Shown piece after piece: positions 26,870 to 35,787 of a DNA stretch of 64,000 nucleotides. The notes under the pieces were generated by a model. That model had not been told where the DNA came from, did no database searches, and saw nothing but the letters and a program-made list of their open reading frames with translations. The stretch is from Alteromonadaceae bacterium BrNp21-10. GTDB taxonomy: Bacteria; Pseudomonadota; Gammaproteobacteria; Enterobacterales; Alteromonadaceae. A program made the position numbers and the translations under genes. Within the stretch, counting starts at the first letter, position 1; every line of letters starts with the position of its first letter. The stretch is from NCBI GenBank assembly GCA_030418115.1, contig JAUHQD010000011.1, positions 78,839-142,838 on the forward strand. Reading direction: 5' to 3'.

Positions 26870-27955
26870 TTACCTATTGATGTAAATGCGTGGCACTCGA
26901 GCTGGCATACCGGCGAGTAAATCATAACTTAAGGTTTGCGCGCCGATTGCCACTTCATTAATATTTAGGCTATCGCCCCACAACGTCACTTCATCACCAA
27001 TAGCGACATTATGAATATCGGTCACATCCACGCCAATCATATCCATGGATACACGTCCCGCAATGGGTGCTTTTTGGCCATGGACTAATACCGGTGTGCC
27101 ATTAGCTGTAACTCGCGGATAACCATCGGCATAACCAATGCTCACAGTGGCAATCAGTGATTGTCGCTGAGCTTGCCAAATACCGCCGTAACCAACACGT
27201 TCACCTTTTTCGACTTTGCGTAAAGCAATAATGCCTGATTTCAGCGTCATCACTGGCTGCAGTTGACTAGCTATTTCATGTTCATAAAGAAACGGCGAAG
27301 CACCATACAAAATTAACCCAGCGCGATCCCAATCGCTTTTTGCTTCGGGCCAACCTAGCAACCCCGCTGAATTGGCAATACTGGTTTGCTCAGGTTTGCC
27401 TTGACAGAACTGCTTAAAAGCAACTAATTGCTGATGGGTAAAATCATTATCTAATTCATCGGCACAGGCTAAGTGGGTTGCTAGCACCAAGTTGTCCGCA
27501 ACATTGCTCGATTGTGTTAAGGCGGTGTAGGCTTGTTCTGCCTCTGACAGCTGAAACCCTAGGCGATGCATGCCGGTATCCACTTTTAGCCAAACGTTTA
27601 ATGGTTTGTCTAACACAGCCTCGGTGAGCATTTGTAATTGCAGTTGATTCTGTACCACAATCCAAAAATGTTGAATTAACGCTATTTGCAGTTCATCGCG
27701 GTTATACAATCCCTGCAATAGCAAAATAGGCGTGGTAATACCCGCTTTGCGCAATGCTAGGCCTTCCTCAATACTCGACACCCCAAAAGCCGGTGCCAAT
27801 CCTTCAAGGGCTTGGGCGACTTCTACTGCACCATGGGCGTAACCATTGGCTTTAATGACCGCCATAGTCTGAGAAGCAGGATCAATATTATTAACCAGTC
27901 GATAGTTATGCCGTAGCGCGGCTAAATCAATGATGGCTTGTGCAGGACGACTCAA
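26870..27955 (-). CDS. alr: Alanine racemase
   Basis: A 361-residue PLP enzyme interconverting L- and D-alanine for peptidoglycan or D-alanine catabolism. The N-terminal barrel has the PLP-lysine motif AVIKANGYAHGA (Lys near residue 37), KVDTGMHRLG in the middle, and the C-terminal domain has the catalytic Tyr in ERVGYGG and SMDMIGVDV. TTG at 27955 is the preferred start: AAGGAG lies eight bases upstream and the resulting N-terminus SRPAQAIIDLAALRHNYR fits the family. The GTG at 27964 overlaps that ribosome site. It follows the D-amino-acid transaminase gene by 31 bases; together they fit D-alanine breakdown (DadX-like) as well as synthesis. Confidence 0.93.
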   Translation of the reverse strand: MSRPAQAIIDLAALRHNYRLVNNIDPASQTMAVIKANGYAHGAVEVAQALEGLAPAFGVSSIEEGLALRKAGITTPILLLQGLYNRDELQIALIQHFWIVVQNQLQLQMLTEAVLDKPLNVWLKVDTGMHRLGFQLSEAEQAYTALTQSSNVADNLVLATHLACADELDNDFTHQQLVAFKQFCQGKPEQTSIANSAGLLGWPEAKSDWDRAGLILYGASPFLYEHEIASQLQPVMTLKSGIIALRKVEKGERVGYGGIWQAQRQSLIATVSIGYADGYPRVTANGTPVLVHGQKAPIAGRVSMDMIGVDVTDIHNVAIGDEVTLWGDSLNINEVAIGAQTLSYDLLAGMPARVPRIYINR

Positions 27956-27986
27956 CCGACACACTCCTTATGTAGAGGTTCAAACA

Positions 27987-28844
27987 TCAATAAGAAAACT
28001 TATGTTGAGTATAGATTTGCATGGCGCGCAACCACATTGGACCAATCTTGCCATCGGCAACCGGTTGACCATCGAGCTCAATGACTGGTGCGATATCTTT
28101 GCTGGAGCTGGTTAGCCAAACTTCATCGGCATCGCGCACTTGATCCATGCTGATAGCACATTCTTGCACTTCAATACTGCCATCTTTACGCAAAATATCT
28201 AACAGCATATAGCGGGTAATGCCCGGCAACAGATGGTTATCTAATGGTGGGGTTTTAATGACGCCATTTTTTACAATAAACACATTACAACTGCTGGCTT
28301 CGGTAAGCTGCTGTTGCTGATTAAATAAAATGGTTTCATTTACACCTTTGGCAAAACCTTGTTGATAATGCAGCACATTACCTAACAACGACGTCGTTTT
28401 AATATTGCAATGCTGCCAGCGCATATCTTCGCTACTGACCACGCGCAAGCCCTTGGCTTTTGCCAAATCAGCACTTGGCGCTGGCGGTAATTCATAGGTA
28501 AACAAAAATACAGTTGGTGTAACATTATCGGGGAAAGCATGCAGGCGTTTAGTATCAGCACCGCGACTAATATGGATATACACCCCAAGATCGCCACTGC
28601 CATTTTGTTCAATTAGAGAGGTAACGACTTCTCGCCATTGCTGCTCGGTCCAATCATGTTTTAACTGAATAGTCTGCATGCCGCTTTGAAAACGTTGAAT
28701 GTGGGCGCTAAAACCTACCAGCTTGCCCCCATAAGAAGGAATAACTTCATACAAACCATCGCCAAATAAAAAGCCCCGATCTAACGGCGAAATTCGCGCC
28801 TCTGTAAGCGGTAAATATTCACCATTTAAATATGCAATGCTCAT
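27987..28844 (-). CDS. dat: D-amino-acid (D-alanine) transaminase, class IV
   Basis: A 285-residue PLP aminotransferase of fold type IV. It starts with MSIAYLNGEYLPL and SPLDRGFLFGDGLYEVIP, the family signature containing the substrate-contact Tyr; NIKTTSLLGNVL carries the PLP lysine; TEASSCNVFIV and the LLPGITR motif follow. It should move the amino group between D-alanine and 2-oxoglutarate, yielding D-glutamate and pyruvate. A branched-chain or aminodeoxychorismate lyase assignment is less likely because the gene is paired with alr. It lies 149 bases downstream of pxpC, so it may be in the same transcript or have its own promoter. Confidence 0.88.
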   Translation of the reverse strand: MSIAYLNGEYLPLTEARISPLDRGFLFGDGLYEVIPSYGGKLVGFSAHIQRFQSGMQTIQLKHDWTEQQWREVVTSLIEQNGSGDLGVYIHISRGADTKRLHAFPDNVTPTVFLFTYELPPAPSADLAKAKGLRVVSSEDMRWQHCNIKTTSLLGNVLHYQQGFAKGVNETILFNQQQQLTEASSCNVFIVKNGVIKTPPLDNHLLPGITRYMLLDILRKDGSIEVQECAISMDQVRDADEVWLTSSSKDIAPVIELDGQPVADGKIGPMWLRAMQIYTQHKFSY

Positions 28845-28993
28845 AAGATGGACAGCTTCCTAGGGTTAATAATAAGTGTTAACAATTGGGATTTTAATAA
28901 TAGGCTGAATGGTAATGTAATCCGCCCCTCACTGACAATGGACCAGCGAGATAATTCTCTACTTTTGCCATTTTAATTAATGACCTGCAGTCA

Positions 28994-29971
28994 CTAACCC
29001 ACGCTATATAATGCCGTGGTTTGTAATTTTTGCTGTGCTTGTAGTAACAGCCCTCGAGCAGTATTAGCACCGATGGGTTGAAAACGCACCAACGTACCGG
29101 CGGCACATTGGGCTAATTCAGCCAAATCCAGCGACAATACCGCGCCCATTTTAGGGTAGCCGCCAATGGTTTGGTGATCATTCATCATCACTATGGGTTG
29201 GCCATCTGCAGGTATTTGTAAAGCGCCTAAAGCAATCCCCTCAGACAATAATGATTGAGATGAGAGGCTCGCTGAGTGCTTAGCGAATGTATCGTCAGTA
29301 GCAATGAGTCGATAACCCATGCGATCACACTGCTGTGAGACCTTAAATTCATTAGCAAAAAACGCCCGTTTATAAGCTCTACTAAACAATTTATGCTGAC
29401 TGCCAATTACCACGCGCAAACACACAGTTTGTTTGAATTTAGACCTATAGGCGTAGGGCAACATCAGTTTAGGCACCTGATTATCGCCACAAGCAATTTT
29501 TTGTTTGGCCACAAGCGCTTTACCGTTAATGCCCCCCAAACCTTCGCGCACTACCGTAGCAACACTGCCAAATTGAGGAGTGACGAACAATCCACCGGCA
29601 ATAGCAATATAACAACGCAGTCCCTGCTGTGTATGACTACATTTCACCACCTGCCCTGCTTTTATCGATAACGTTGTCCACATCGGCGCAGGCTCATCAT
29701 CAATAGTCACCGCTACATTGGCACCGGTAATCGCGATACAGCTGGCTTGCTCACACACGAAGCTAAGGCCACCTAAGGTAGATTCAATTAAAGGACTGTT
29801 ATCGTCGTTACCGCATAAGCGATTCGCCCACATAAAGGATAAACGGTCTAACGGGCCGCCTTCAGTAATGCCTAGTGATGAATAACCGAAACGACCGCCA
29901 TCCTGCACAAGGCTCAACATGCCGGCATGCACAATGGTTAATTTGTTAGTGCTGTTGTTTCCTGCATCCAT
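28994..29971 (-). CDS. pxpC: 5-oxoprolinase subunit PxpC
   Basis: A 325-residue subunit of the ATP-dependent bacterial 5-oxoprolinase, which opens pyroglutamate to L-glutamate together with PxpA and PxpB. It belongs to the biotin-dependent carboxyltransferase-like (KipA) fold: VHAGMLSLVQDGGRFGYSSLGI at the N-terminus, GGPLDRLSFMWANRLCGN, and VMMNDHQTIGGYPKMGAV near the C-terminus are family hallmarks. Its ATG overlaps the stop of pxpB by one base (TGATG), supporting coupled translation. Older databases call it urea amidolyase-related or allophanate hydrolase subunit 2. Confidence 0.93.
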   Translation of the reverse strand: MDAGNNSTNKLTIVHAGMLSLVQDGGRFGYSSLGITEGGPLDRLSFMWANRLCGNDDNSPLIESTLGGLSFVCEQASCIAITGANVAVTIDDEPAPMWTTLSIKAGQVVKCSHTQQGLRCYIAIAGGLFVTPQFGSVATVVREGLGGINGKALVAKQKIACGDNQVPKLMLPYAYRSKFKQTVCLRVVIGSQHKLFSRAYKRAFFANEFKVSQQCDRMGYRLIATDDTFAKHSASLSSQSLLSEGIALGALQIPADGQPIVMMNDHQTIGGYPKMGAVLSLDLAELAQCAAGTLVRFQPIGANTARGLLLQAQQKLQTTALYSVG

Positions 29972-30684
29972 CAGAATGTCCCATCCCCGACTCCATTCAA
30001 TATCCCGCCTAAGGCGATATATTCCTCATAATCAACGGCACGAAAACCTACTTTATCACCAACGGCAAAGGGCATCGCTGGTTCACTGTTTACATCAAAC
30101 AGTAATTGCGGACAGCGGCCAATAATATGCCAGCCACCGGGGGATTCAGCGGGGTATACAGCAGTTTGTTGATCGGCAATTGCCACTGCACCTTTAGGTA
30201 CTTTAACCCTAGGAGTGGCCATACGCGGAATCGCAATACGCTCATCCACAGTGCCTAAATAGGCGAACCCTGGCGCAAAGCCAATGGCGTAAACTACATA
30301 TGTTTGCTGCTGGTGTAATTCAATTACTTGCTGTTGGGTCAATTTGGCGTGCTCGGCAATAATGGCCAGATCGAGTGCCACCTCTTCACCGTAATACACT
30401 GGCAGCTCAATTTCATTGGCTGCAGTTTCTGGTAGCTGAGGATATTGCCCTGGCTGTGGCAGCAATAATTGCTGAATACGTTTGCGTAATTGTTGGTGGC
30501 TAATTTTATATACATCAAAGCAAATTAATAACGACGCATAGGATGCCGTAGTATCAATAATAACCTCAGCTAATTGTTGTTTAACTTGGGTTTGTAAGGC
30601 ACACACTTGCGCTAACACATCGGCGGATTGGCGTTGCTCAAAATGCACCATCAGGGTACTTTCACCTGCAACACTTATACGCAT
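29971..30684 (-). CDS. pxpB: 5-oxoprolinase subunit PxpB
   Basis: A 237-residue cyclophilin-like subunit (KipI family) of 5-oxoprolinase. Characteristic motifs are IEVHxx-type strand residues (IELHQQQTYVVYAIGFAPGFAYLG), PRMATPRVKVPKGAVAIA, and YPAESPGGWHIIGRCP near the C-terminus. ATG at 30684 (MRISVAGES) is chosen; it overlaps the end of pxpA by ten bases. A longer frame from 30750 would run deep into pxpA. Order pxpA-pxpB-pxpC with overlaps indicates one transcript. Confidence 0.93.
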   Translation of the reverse strand: MRISVAGESTLMVHFEQRQSADVLAQVCALQTQVKQQLAEVIIDTTASYASLLICFDVYKISHQQLRKRIQQLLLPQPGQYPQLPETAANEIELPVYYGEEVALDLAIIAEHAKLTQQQVIELHQQQTYVVYAIGFAPGFAYLGTVDERIAIPRMATPRVKVPKGAVAIADQQTAVYPAESPGGWHIIGRCPQLLFDVNSEPAMPFAVGDKVGFRAVDYEEYIALGGILNGVGDGTF

Positions 30685-31394
30685 GTATTCACCAACTGAC
30701 GAATATCCGCCATCACCAGCACGGCTTCTGCATTGTCGCCATGTACACATAGAGAATCAGCACGAATGGCCAAGTTGTTACCACTTTGGGTAGTTACCCT
30801 GCCCTGCTCACATAACTGCTTAACTTGTGCCAAAGTAGCGGCTTGATCATGTACCGCTGCGGTCTCGGTGCGCGGGACTAATAAACCATTGTCTTGATAA
30901 CAACGGTCGGCAAAGGCTTCAAAATACAATGCTAAACCAAACTCTTCGGCTTCACGCTGAATTAGCTCGGTCTGGTTATTGGCCAACACCATTAATTTCA
31001 GGCGTTTATCATAACCATTAACGGCAGCCATCACTGCTTTACGTACCAGTGCATTGGCCATCATATCGTTATACAACGCGCCATGGGGTTTAACGTAATC
31101 GATGCTAAGCTCAAGGCTTTGAGTCAGACCTTGTAAGGTATTAATTTGAGAATGAATAAGTTGGATGATTTCATCTTCGCTAAGCGCCATAGAACGGCGG
31201 CCAAAATGTTGTCTATCCGCATAAGATGGATGAGCACCGATAGCCACGTTATGTTGTTTCGCCGCCACTAAAGTGGCATGCATAATTTGCACATCACCTG
31301 CATGTAACCCGCAAGCAATGTTAGCCTGATCAATATAGGCCATGACTTGTGCGTCGGTACTCGCGCCTTCGGCTAAATCACAATTAAGTTTCAT
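30675..31394 (-). CDS. pxpA: 5-oxoprolinase subunit PxpA (LamB/YcsF family)
   Basis: A 239-residue subunit of the pyroglutamate-hydrolysing complex. The opening MKLNCDLAEG, then ANIACGLHAGD, AIGAHPSYADRQHFGRRSM, YVKPHGALYNDM and FADRCYQDNGLLVPR are the conserved blocks of the LamB/YcsF family with their metal- and substrate-site His/Asp residues. ATG at 31394 is chosen because the family N-terminus begins there; the upstream TTG at 31430 lies within the previous gene. It starts 21 bases downstream of the stop of the cysteine-synthase-like gene, suggesting co-transcription. Confidence 0.94.
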   Translation of the reverse strand: MKLNCDLAEGASTDAQVMAYIDQANIACGLHAGDVQIMHATLVAAKQHNVAIGAHPSYADRQHFGRRSMALSEDEIIQLIHSQINTLQGLTQSLELSIDYVKPHGALYNDMMANALVRKAVMAAVNGYDKRLKLMVLANNQTELIQREAEEFGLALYFEAFADRCYQDNGLLVPRTETAAVHDQAATLAQVKQLCEQGRVTTQSGNNLAIRADSLCVHGDNAEAVLVMADIRQLVNTCV

Positions 31395-31414
31395 TGCGCT
31401 ATGACCATTTCCAC

Positions 31415-32467
31415 TCAAACTCCGCGCCAATCCACTTTGACGGCTTTTTGCAAATGCTGCTGGTAAAAATCAACTAACGATTGAATATCGGCGAACGACG
31501 GTTCTAGTTGTTTTGTGGCTAAAAATTCAGGGTTATACAATTTAGACGCTGAACGCTCACCCAAATCACAGGCAAAGGTCACAATGCGTTTTCCTGGGCC
31601 TTGGTGCAATGCAGCAAACAACGCACCTGCTACATTCAATGCGCTGCTACTGCCTAATAACAAGCCATCATGCTGCTGCACATGTTTGGCAACCGTTAGA
31701 ATATCCGCATCGCTAAGATTGAGTGCATAATCCACCTCTGCCTGACGAAAATTTTCCACCAGCCGCATAATACCAATGCCTTCGGTAATAGAACTACCCT
31801 GATTTTTGTATTCGCCGTTTTGCAAAAACTGAAAAATACCAGAGCCGTCTGGATCCACTGCCCATACTTGCAACTGACTATGCTGTTCCTTCAAATAACG
31901 TGATGTACCACCAATAGTGCCGCCAGTACCGGCTACCGACACCAAAATATCCATATTGCCTTGCATCTGTTGCCAAATTTCTGGGCCAGTATGTAAATAA
32001 TGGGCGCGGAAATTACTTAAATTTTCAAACTGATTAGCCCACCAATAGTTGGAGTCTTGTTCGGCAATACGCCGAGCTCGATGATAGAAATGTTCAGGAT
32101 TTGCAAAAGGACAAGGATCAACGGTTTTTAGCTCGGCACCAAACAGGCTGATCATCCGTTGTTTTTCCGGCGACTGATCATTGGGCATAACCGCTAGTGC
32201 TTTTAAACCAAAGGCTTTGGCCACCACTGCCAAACCGATACCGGTATTACCGGCAGTACCTTCGACTATTGTCATACCCGGTTTGAGTTCGCCTTTTTCC
32301 ATGGCGTCTTCAACCATTTGCAAGGCCGTACGGTCTTTAATGGAGCCACCAGGATTTTGAAATTCACACTTAATGAATATCTCGCAGCCGGTTAATACCG
32401 ACAGCGATGGGATTTTTACAAGATCGGTATTGCCGATTAATTGGCTAACATCATTGGCACATTTCAT
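31415..32467 (-). CDS. PLP-dependent cysteine synthase/desulfhydrase-like enzyme
   Basis: A 350-residue fold-type II PLP enzyme. QLIGNTDLVKI opens the domain, NPGGSIKDR carries the PLP lysine, EGTAGNTGIGLA the asparagine loop, VAGTGGTIGG the phosphate-binding loop, and TEGIGIMR follows. It matches a cysteine-synthase subgroup whose members include L-cysteine desulfhydrases, rather than the housekeeping CysK (it has EGTAGNTG where CysK has EPTSGNTG). The position ahead of pxpABC suggests amino-acid or glutathione breakdown, but it could still be a synthase. ATG at 32467 fits the family start; an in-frame ATG at 32521 would add 18 residues with no recognised match. Confidence 0.82.
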   Translation of the reverse strand: MKCANDVSQLIGNTDLVKIPSLSVLTGCEIFIKCEFQNPGGSIKDRTALQMVEDAMEKGELKPGMTIVEGTAGNTGIGLAVVAKAFGLKALAVMPNDQSPEKQRMISLFGAELKTVDPCPFANPEHFYHRARRIAEQDSNYWWANQFENLSNFRAHYLHTGPEIWQQMQGNMDILVSVAGTGGTIGGTSRYLKEQHSQLQVWAVDPDGSGIFQFLQNGEYKNQGSSITEGIGIMRLVENFRQAEVDYALNLSDADILTVAKHVQQHDGLLLGSSSALNVAGALFAALHQGPGKRIVTFACDLGERSASKLYNPEFLATKQLEPSFADIQSLVDFYQQHLQKAVKVDWRGV

Positions 32468-32627
32468 TAAGTAGGTTCCATCATCTGGGATTATCTCTGC
32501 ATTACAGCATTTAATAGGCATTAACTTAAGTCATTTTCAAAGCGAAACCTATTTTCTTATGTCTTTAGTTGTTCCTGCCGATGTAATCTGTTCAACTAGT
32601 TAAATAACAAAATCAAGAACATAGCCT

Positions 32628-33191
32628 ATGCCAACACATCTTATTGCGATAGCCGCCGAACTTATCTTACTGGTCACCGCCTTTTCCGTGGCCCTTGAAT
32701 TGTTGGGTCAAAAACATTGGCCAGCCAAACTAGCGGCACTGTGCATTAGTCTAGTGGGCATTGCCGCCTCACTTGGGGCTTTGCGCTACGCCGAACTGGA
32801 TGTAGTGCAATACCATGAGCTTGCTAGCGGTATTGCTGGCCATGTGGGCATGGTTGGCTTTGTGGTGTTATTGGCATTAAAAATAAATCGCCAACAATGT
32901 TCAAACTTGTGGTTCTACGGTTTTGGGGCTGTTTCTTTAGTGGGTTATGCATTTGCGTTGGGTTATTTAAAAGACGTTGCGCTTATTGTCAGCATGTTGC
33001 TTTTAGCAGTGTCTATTAGAAAGCAGCAATTGCCAGGCTATCATTTTTTTACTGCGCTAATTGCGTTGTTTGTTGGCGGGGGTTTGGCGCTGAACGGCTT
33101 TACTTCAGGCAGCCTTAACGAAGCGCTGTTTCATTTGTGTATCGCCGCAACAATACATCAGTACCATCGGCAATTTTGTTATAGAATATAG
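32628..33191 (+). CDS. Hypothetical integral membrane protein
   Basis: A 187-residue very hydrophobic protein with about six predicted transmembrane helices and short polar loops, including the conserved-looking RYAELDVVQYHELASGIAGHVG loop after the second helix and a histidine-rich C-terminus. I do not recognise the family. It diverges from the cysteine-synthase-like gene and precedes cvfB by 35 bases, so it may share a transcript with it. Function unknown. Confidence 0.7.
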   Translation: MPTHLIAIAAELILLVTAFSVALELLGQKHWPAKLAALCISLVGIAASLGALRYAELDVVQYHELASGIAGHVGMVGFVVLLALKINRQQCSNLWFYGFGAVSLVGYAFALGYLKDVALIVSMLLLAVSIRKQQLPGYHFFTALIALFVGGGLALNGFTSGSLNEALFHLCIAATIHQYHRQFCYRI

Positions 33192-33226
33192 GTTGTTCTG
33201 ATTATCTAGCTATTCGAGAGTTTCCT

Positions 33227-34060
33227 ATGTTGCAAGTGGGTAAAATCAACCACCTTCAAGTTAGTCGTATCATGCCTTACGGCGTATTCCTCACCGATGA
33301 GGAAAACAATCAAGTTTTACTACCTAACAGCCATACGCCTGATGGCGTTGCCGAAGACCAATGGCTAGACGTTTTTGTCTATCATGATGCTGAAGGCAAT
33401 CTGATGGCCAGCAGTGACAAACCTAAAGTGCAACTCAATCAATGTGCTTTCCTAAACGTTGTAGCCGTAAGACCCATTGGCGCCTTCTTAGATTGGGGTA
33501 TAGAAAAAGACCTGTTTGTGGCTAAAAACCAGCAAGAAGTCACCATGCAGGAAGGCCAAAAATATGTGGTTTATGTTTATCTAGATAGACAAACTGGGCG
33601 CATCGCTGCCTCAAGCAAACTATATGAATATTTAGAAGAAGAGTCCTTTGATTTTAAAGTCGACCAACAAGTAGACTTACTCATCAGTAATCGTACAGAT
33701 ATGGGTTATAAAGCGGTAATCAATGGCACGCACCTTGGTTTGATATTTAAAGATGAAGTGTTTAAACCCATTAAAATTGGTCAACAAATAAAGGGCTACA
33801 TTCGTAATGTCCGCGAAGATGGCCTTATTGATCTTAGCTTGCAACTGCATAACGCTGAAGGGCGTAATGATTTAGGCTCTCAGATTATTGCCCATTTACA
33901 ACAAAATGACGGTGTATCGGTATTAACCGATAAGAGTAATCCCAACGATATCTATAAAGTATTTAACGTCAGCAAAGGCGCCTATAAAAAGGCTTTAGGC
34001 CTACTTTATAAACAAAAGCGTATTATGATTACTAAGGATAAGGTTCAACTGCTTAACTAA
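33227..34060 (+). CDS. CvfB-like S1 RNA-binding protein
   Basis: A 277-residue cytoplasmic protein of the CvfB/YitL family: three S1-like domains in tandem (residues about 1-60, 68-130 and 140-205, e.g. YGVFLTDE, GAFLDWG and GYIRNVREDGLIDLSL) and a C-terminal winged-helix domain (about 220-277). In staphylococci CvfB affects virulence gene expression through RNA binding; in gammaproteobacteria its role is not established. Length and domain order match the family. A GAG ribosome-site sequence precedes the ATG. Confidence 0.9.
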   Translation: MLQVGKINHLQVSRIMPYGVFLTDEENNQVLLPNSHTPDGVAEDQWLDVFVYHDAEGNLMASSDKPKVQLNQCAFLNVVAVRPIGAFLDWGIEKDLFVAKNQQEVTMQEGQKYVVYVYLDRQTGRIAASSKLYEYLEEESFDFKVDQQVDLLISNRTDMGYKAVINGTHLGLIFKDEVFKPIKIGQQIKGYIRNVREDGLIDLSLQLHNAEGRNDLGSQIIAHLQQNDGVSVLTDKSNPNDIYKVFNVSKGAYKKALGLLYKQKRIMITKDKVQLLN

Positions 34061-34094
34061 ATTTAACAGTATTCAGATTTAATAAGGAATCACC

Positions 34095-34271
34095 TTGCCG
34101 ATTCTACTGTGGTTTGCTTTTAGCTTATTCAGCGTCGTATTTTGTTACGGCGTGGCTAAATACAAAGGCGCTAATGCTCGTTTTTGGATCGGTATGGCAA
34201 TGTTCTTCGGGCCTTTAGCGATGCCGTTTGTCTTTTTAGCTCGAAAGCAAAAACCTAGTACGCGGTTATAA
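34095..34271 (+). CDS. Small two-helix membrane protein (58 residues, TTG start)
   Basis: The frame begins with TTG at 34095, five bases after AAGGAA, and runs 58 codons to TAA. Two hydrophobic segments (LLWFAFSLFSVVFCYGVA and a second from IGMAMFFGPLAMPFVF) flank a short positively charged loop with KYKGANARFW; the C-terminus is basic. The strong ribosome site, clean frame and membrane-protein composition argue for a real gene. Function unknown. It lies 34 bases after cvfB and faces the adenosine deaminase gene. Confidence 0.65.
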   Translation: MPILLWFAFSLFSVVFCYGVAKYKGANARFWIGMAMFFGPLAMPFVFLARKQKPSTRL

Positions 34272-34282
34272 GTAACCTGAAC

Positions 34283-35281
34283 TTAGGATAAGTAGCCTGC
34301 GCGCAACTGTTGCTTTTCTTGTGCCGTTAAAAAAGCCGCTTCAACACCGTTGCTTTGCACCTGATCTAACTGCTGCTGCGATAAACCGATCACCTCTTTC
34401 GCCACCTGATATTCGTTGGCTAAATCAATGTTAGATACAGCTGGATCATCGGTATTCAGGGTGACCATTATATTGTGCTGCAAAAAGGTTTTCATGGGAT
34501 GGTCAGCAATATTTTGCACTGTCGCGGTTTGATAATTAGACGTAGGGCATGATTCAACGGCAATTTTATGCTCTGCCATATATTCCATTAACTTCACATC
34601 GTGACGTGCAGCCACACCATGACCAATGCGGGTGGCCCCTAGTAAATTAATTGCATTCCAGATACTTTGTGGGCCGTCGGCTTCACCGGCATGCACACTA
34701 ATATTCCAGCCGGCATCTCGCGCTTGTTTAAAATGACTGAGAAATAACGGTGCAGGATAACCTAATTCATCACCGGCTAAATCTAATGCGGTTATCTGTT
34801 GTTTGCAGTTAAGCAACGCATCCAATTCACGTTGGCAAGTCTTAGCACCAAAGGTACGGCTCAAAATGCCGATTAAATTACATTTAACCCCAAAATCTTT
34901 AGCACCAGCTTGAGTACCAGCAGCGACTGCTTCAACTACGGCGGTTAGATTTAGGTCAAAGGTCATACCCATATAATGAGGCGAAAAACGTAGTTCGACA
35001 TAATCCAATTGGGAGTTTTTGGCGTCCTGCATATTCTCATAGGCGATGCGATAACAAGCGTCCACATCGGCCAGCACCGACACCCCATAATCCAGTTTTT
35101 GTAAGAAGGCGAGTAAATCACTAGTTTGATCCTGAATCTGCGTCAGTGGGATCAATGCTTCTAAGGAGTCCGCCGGTAGCGCAATGTTATGTTGCTGAGC
35201 TAAATCCCATATGGTGCTGGGGTGAATATTGCCATCTAAGTGGCGATGTAAATCGACTAACGGTAAGCGCGGATTATGCAT
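34283..35281 (-). CDS. add: Adenosine deaminase
   Basis: A 332-residue zinc enzyme deaminating adenosine and deoxyadenosine to inosine forms in purine salvage. DLHRHLDGN provides the first metal-binding HxH, ISVHAGEADG the next His and catalytic Glu, IGHGVAA the catalytic His, and LNTDDPAVS the final metal/catalytic Asp pair. Length fits the family. ATG at 35281 has GGGA eight bases upstream; ATG at 35293 is also possible and would add four residues. It stands alone between the small membrane gene and a lipoprotein gene. Adenine deaminase is less likely given the LHRHLDGN motif of the adenosine type, but cannot be fully excluded. Confidence 0.9.
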   Translation of the reverse strand: MHNPRLPLVDLHRHLDGNIHPSTIWDLAQQHNIALPADSLEALIPLTQIQDQTSDLLAFLQKLDYGVSVLADVDACYRIAYENMQDAKNSQLDYVELRFSPHYMGMTFDLNLTAVVEAVAAGTQAGAKDFGVKCNLIGILSRTFGAKTCQRELDALLNCKQQITALDLAGDELGYPAPLFLSHFKQARDAGWNISVHAGEADGPQSIWNAINLLGATRIGHGVAARHDVKLMEYMAEHKIAVESCPTSNYQTATVQNIADHPMKTFLQHNIMVTLNTDDPAVSNIDLANEYQVAKEVIGLSQQQLDQVQSNGVEAAFLTAQEKQQLRAGYLS

Positions 35282-35346
35282 TACTGATCCCATCCATAGT
35301 ATTGATTTATTGTATTGGCTAAAGCCTGTTAAGGGCAGCGTGCTAA

Positions 35347-35787
35347 CTAGCCTTTGTTTTGGGCTATCTTCGCCAAACAGGCTGGTAACACAATACTGTT
35401 ATAACGATTGGCATATTCTCGCACTTTATTCCAAGAAATGGGTTGTCTGGATTCAAGAATATCTGACGACTGGGGTAAATATTTTAGTCCACAATATTGC
35501 TCTACTTGATGACTATCTTGATTCGCAAAACCAATAATGCCAACACCACGGCGGGATTCAGTCCATAGGGCCACATCTTTATTATTGATGGCCAATTGGG
35601 CATCGGCGGCAGCCTGATTATAATTAGGTTCAAAGTGGGGAAATTTATGCTTTAACGGTTCTGGTTCAACAACAACTATTGGCTCTGGCGTTGCAGCGAC
35701 CTTTGACCCATCGCCATTGCTGGCACAGCCTGACAATCCAATCAGCAATAACCCCATCACAACAGGGGTAACATCATTCAATTTCAT
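35347..35787 (-). CDS. Hypothetical lipoprotein
   Basis: A 146-residue protein with a clear lipoprotein signal (VVMGLLLIGLSGC, lipobox LSGC), a proline/glutamate-rich linker (TPEPIVVVEPEPL) and a C-terminal domain of about 95 residues containing two Cys (EQYCGLKY and LPACLA) that could form a disulfide. I do not recognise a family. Its start overlaps the end of the metalloprotease gene by 14 bases, so the two are probably translated from one message; whether the protein aids protease export or folding is unknown. Confidence 0.75.
   Translation of the reverse strand: MKLNDVTPVVMGLLLIGLSGCASNGDGSKVAATPEPIVVVEPEPLKHKFPHFEPNYNQAAADAQLAINNKDVALWTESRRGVGIIGFANQDSHQVEQYCGLKYLPQSSDILESRQPISWNKVREYANRYNSIVLPACLAKIAQNKG

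Noticed and set aside
31415..32467. Housekeeping CysK assignment
   Set aside because: The asparagine loop reads EGTAGNTG rather than EPTSGNTG and the context is catabolic, so a generic cysteine synthase/desulfhydrase-like call is safer.
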